Below are positions 62,123 to 64,000 of a stretch of 64,000 nt of DNA, one piece after another. Position 1 is the first letter of the stretch. The number at the start of each line of letters is the position of its first letter. Origin of the DNA: Marinobacter sp. BW6 (GTDB taxonomy: Bacteria > Pseudomonadota > Gammaproteobacteria > Pseudomonadales > Oleiphilaceae); contig NZ_VIRN01000064.1 in NCBI RefSeq assembly GCF_008107725.1, positions 1,550,001 through 1,614,000 of the forward strand, given 5' to 3'. Made by a program: the position numbers and the translations under genes. The notes under the pieces were generated by a model. That model made no database searches and was not told where the DNA came from. It saw only the letters and a list, made by a program, of their open reading frames with translations.

Positions 62123-64000
62123 ATGCTTGACGCTTTTTTGGCTTTGCCAAGGGTGTACAAAAGAATCCTGTCGGTTGCTTCCGATGTATTTGCTCTAACG
62201 TTTTCGATCTGGGCAGCCTATGCTCTAAGGCTGGAGCAGCAATATTGGCTGCCTGATGAGAAACAGGGTGTTGTCGTAGCTTTAACGGTGCTATTCACAA
62301 TCGCCTTTTTTATCAAACTCGGTTTGTATCGGGCAGTTATTCGCTACCTCTCAGATAAGGCATTCATGACCATTGTGTATGGCGTGTTCGCATCCTGTCT
62401 TACTTTCATCGTTTTGGGTTACCTGTTTCAGGCCTTTGTACCACGTTCCGTGCCTGTGATTTATGGTGCATTGGCATTTGTTTTTGTCAGTGGCAGCCGT
62501 CTGGGCGTTCGCATGCTTGTGAATCTTCCCAGAGAGAGAGAAAAGGAAGCTGTAGCAATTGTCGGTGCCGGTGAAACGGCCATGCAGTTGGCATCTGCTT
62601 TGGCACAGGGAACGGAGTACCGCCCTGTTGTATTCATCACTTTCGAGAACAAGAACCACAAAACAACGGTCAACGGTTTACCTGTGGTAAGCCTGCAGCA
62701 CACCGCCAAAAGTTTAAAGAAGTATGGTATCGAGAGAATTCTCCTGGCTTTGGATGCAGATTCTACGGTTGATCGAAAAGCCTTGATAAGGGAGCTCGAA
62801 GCCCTTTCCGTGCCGGTTCAGACGGTACCCTCCATGTCAGAGTTGGTTGCGGGGCGGGCGAGGATTAATGATATCCGGGATCTTGAGCTTGAAGATCTGC
62901 TGGGTCGAGACCCGGTCCGGCCTGAAGCAGAAGTTGTTGCAGCAAGTCTTCGGGGAAAATCCGTAATGGTGACGGGAGCTGGTGGCTCAATAGGTTCGGA
63001 GCTGTGTCGTCAGATTATCCGGCACCAACCGGATAAACTTGTTCTTTTTGAACAGAATGAGTACTCGCTTTATGCAATAGAACGGGAATTATTGGCGGTA
63101 AATGGAGTTGATGGTCTGGGTGTCTCCATATTGCCGATACTTGGAAGTGTGACTCATCGGCGCCGGTGCGAGGTTGTCATGAAAGCCTATGCAGTTCAGA
63201 CGGTATACCATGCGGCGGCATACAAGCACGTACCACTCGTTGAGCATAACGTTATTGAGGGCGTCCAGAATAACGTCATAGGCACTTGGCATGTTGCTGA
63301 AGCCGCCATCGAAGCTGGGGTCGAAAGGTTCGTGCTGATTTCAACCGATAAAGCCGTTAGGCCGACCAACATCATGGGTGCGTCTAAGCGTTTAGCTGAG
63401 CTGGTGTTGCAAGGGTTGTCCGAGCGACAAGACTCCACGGTCTTTTCAATGGTCAGGTTTGGTAATGTGCTTGGGTCATCTGGCTCCGTTGTTCCACTGT
63501 TTCGCGACCAGATTCGAGATGGTGGGCCGGTGACGGTAACCCATCCAGATATTATTCGTTACTTTATGACTATTCCTGAGGCAAGTCAGCTGGTTTTGCA
63601 GGCGGGCAGTATGGGAACGGGTGGCGAAGTCTTCGTTCTTGATATGGGGGAGCCGGTAAGGATTGCTGATCTCGCCAGAAAAATGATCCACCTCATGGGG
63701 CTTGTGGAGAAAACGGACGATCAGCCCCACGGAGATATACAAATTATCTTCACGGGGCTCCGCCCTGGTGAAAAGCTTTTCGAAGAACTCCTTATCGGTA
63801 ACAACCCGCATGGCACTGACCATCCGAGAATCATGATGGCTCGAGAAAACTCCATGCATTGGGCCGATTTGAAAAGCGCTCTTAACAAACTGGCAGATGC
63901 AAGTAAGAGATTCGATTGCGAAGAAGTGGTGGGTATTTTAAAGGAATGCCCAACCGATTATCAGCCGTTGGAAACTGAATTGGTCGACCTGATTGCGAGC
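62123..64000 (+). CDS. WbpM/PglF-type UDP-GlcNAc C6 dehydratase, 3' end missing
   Basis: 626 codons are visible, open to the right edge. Four N-terminal membrane helices (residues about 15-110) are followed by a CoA-binding-like domain (EAVAIVGAGETAMQ) and the SDR domain with VTGAGGSIGSELCR. The active site is STDKAVRPTNIMGASK: Met replaces the usual Tyr, as in WbpM and PglF. RPGEKLFEELLIG is also present. It makes UDP-4-keto-6-deoxy-GlcNAc, a precursor of QuiNAc, FucNAc or bacillosamine, consistent with the adjacent small initiating transferase. WbpM is about 665 residues, so roughly 30-40 residues are missing. Confidence 0.9.
   Translation, partial: MLDAFLALPRVYKRILSVASDVFALTFSIWAAYALRLEQQYWLPDEKQGVVVALTVLFTIAFFIKLGLYRAVIRYLSDKAFMTIVYGVFASCLTFIVLGYLFQAFVPRSVPVIYGALAFVFVSGSRLGVRMLVNLPREREKEAVAIVGAGETAMQLASALAQGTEYRPVVFITFENKNHKTTVNGLPVVSLQHTAKSLKKYGIERILLALDADSTVDRKALIRELEALSVPVQTVPSMSELVAGRARINDIRDLELEDLLGRDPVRPEAEVVAASLRGKSVMVTGAGGSIGSELCRQIIRHQPDKLVLFEQNEYSLYAIERELLAVNGVDGLGVSILPILGSVTHRRRCEVVMKAYAVQTVYHAAAYKHVPLVEHNVIEGVQNNVIGTWHVAEAAIEAGVERFVLISTDKAVRPTNIMGASKRLAELVLQGLSERQDSTVFSMVRFGNVLGSSGSVVPLFRDQIRDGGPVTVTHPDIIRYFMTIPEASQLVLQAGSMGTGGEVFVLDMGEPVRIADLARKMIHLMGLVEKTDDQPHGDIQIIFTGLRPGEKLFEELLIGNNPHGTDHPRIMMARENSMHWADLKSALNKLADASKRFDCEEVVGILKECPTDYQPLETELVDLIAS

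Noticed and set aside
1..64000. CRISPR arrays, tRNA or rRNA genes, complete insertion sequences, prophage genes
   Set aside because: Looked for by eye. No regularly spaced repeats, no CCA-ended cloverleaf, no transposase or integrase frame was found.

Overview
The window looks like a chromosomal segment of a marine gammaproteobacterium, most probably Marinobacter or a close relative. I infer this from the gene content: a DUF1302/DUF1329 pair with a MalT-type LuxR regulator, a pilB-pilC-pilD-coaE block with a separate pilA, YacG, CysQ next to RfaH, and a large RfaH-type surface polysaccharide locus. No rRNA or tRNA gene, CRISPR array or complete insertion sequence was seen. The species assignment is inference, not a database result.

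Layout. (1) 1-8.6 kb, plus strand: the 3' end of zapE, a thiolase, an intergenic stretch with two nested palindromic elements, the DUF1302 and DUF1329 envelope genes, and a 902-residue ATP-dependent LuxR regulator. (2) 8.6-22.5 kb, all minus strand: a membrane acyltransferase, a Bax-like glucosaminidase, a large orphan lipoprotein, a YfaZ-like outer-membrane protein, yacG, a hybrid sensor kinase, trmO, an unrecognised outer-membrane protein, coaE, pilD, pilC and pilB. (3) 22.9-25.8 kb, plus strand: pilA behind a sigma-54-type promoter, a PglL-type O-oligosaccharyltransferase and a second pilin. (4) 25.9-28.6 kb: a beta-CASP metallo-hydrolase (minus strand), then cysQ and rfaH (plus strand). 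(5) 28.7-33.8 kb, plus strand: a compact operon of four predicted lipoproteins, a membrane protein and an MltC-like lytic transglycosylase. (6) 34.1-64 kb, plus strand: a long polysaccharide locus starting with a sequence identical to the E. coli ops element.

How the polysaccharide locus works together. RfaH encoded at 28.1 kb is expected to load onto RNA polymerase at the ops site (34167-34178) and carry it through the locus. The first genes supply an initiating sugar-phosphate transferase, a Wzi-like protein, an OtnA/WbfF-like multi-SLBB export protein, a Wzz-type protein and a flippase. A complete six-gene pseudaminic acid pathway follows (pseB, C, F, G, H, I). Next come an AT-rich block (GT-B-like protein, Wzy-like polymerase, epimerase), a rhamnosyltransferase-like GT2 and rfbBACD for dTDP-L-rhamnose. 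After a terminator-like hairpin there is a second Wzy-like protein, a second GT-B-like protein, a GT2, a UDP-glucuronate decarboxylase (UDP-xylose), an epimerase, a second (small monotopic) initiating transferase and a WbpM-type 4,6-dehydratase that runs off the right edge. Two initiating transferases and two polymerases suggest either two glycans or a composite locus.

Items most worth a second look are the rfaH/ops pair with a Shine-Dalgarno-poor first gene, the six-gene envelope operon between them, and the two nested extragenic palindromes at 1891-2179 with related inner hairpins but unrelated arms. Also notable are the shared GGGGTCAGA-type palindromes at 19.5 and 33.8 kb and the pilin-oligosaccharyltransferase-pilin cassette.
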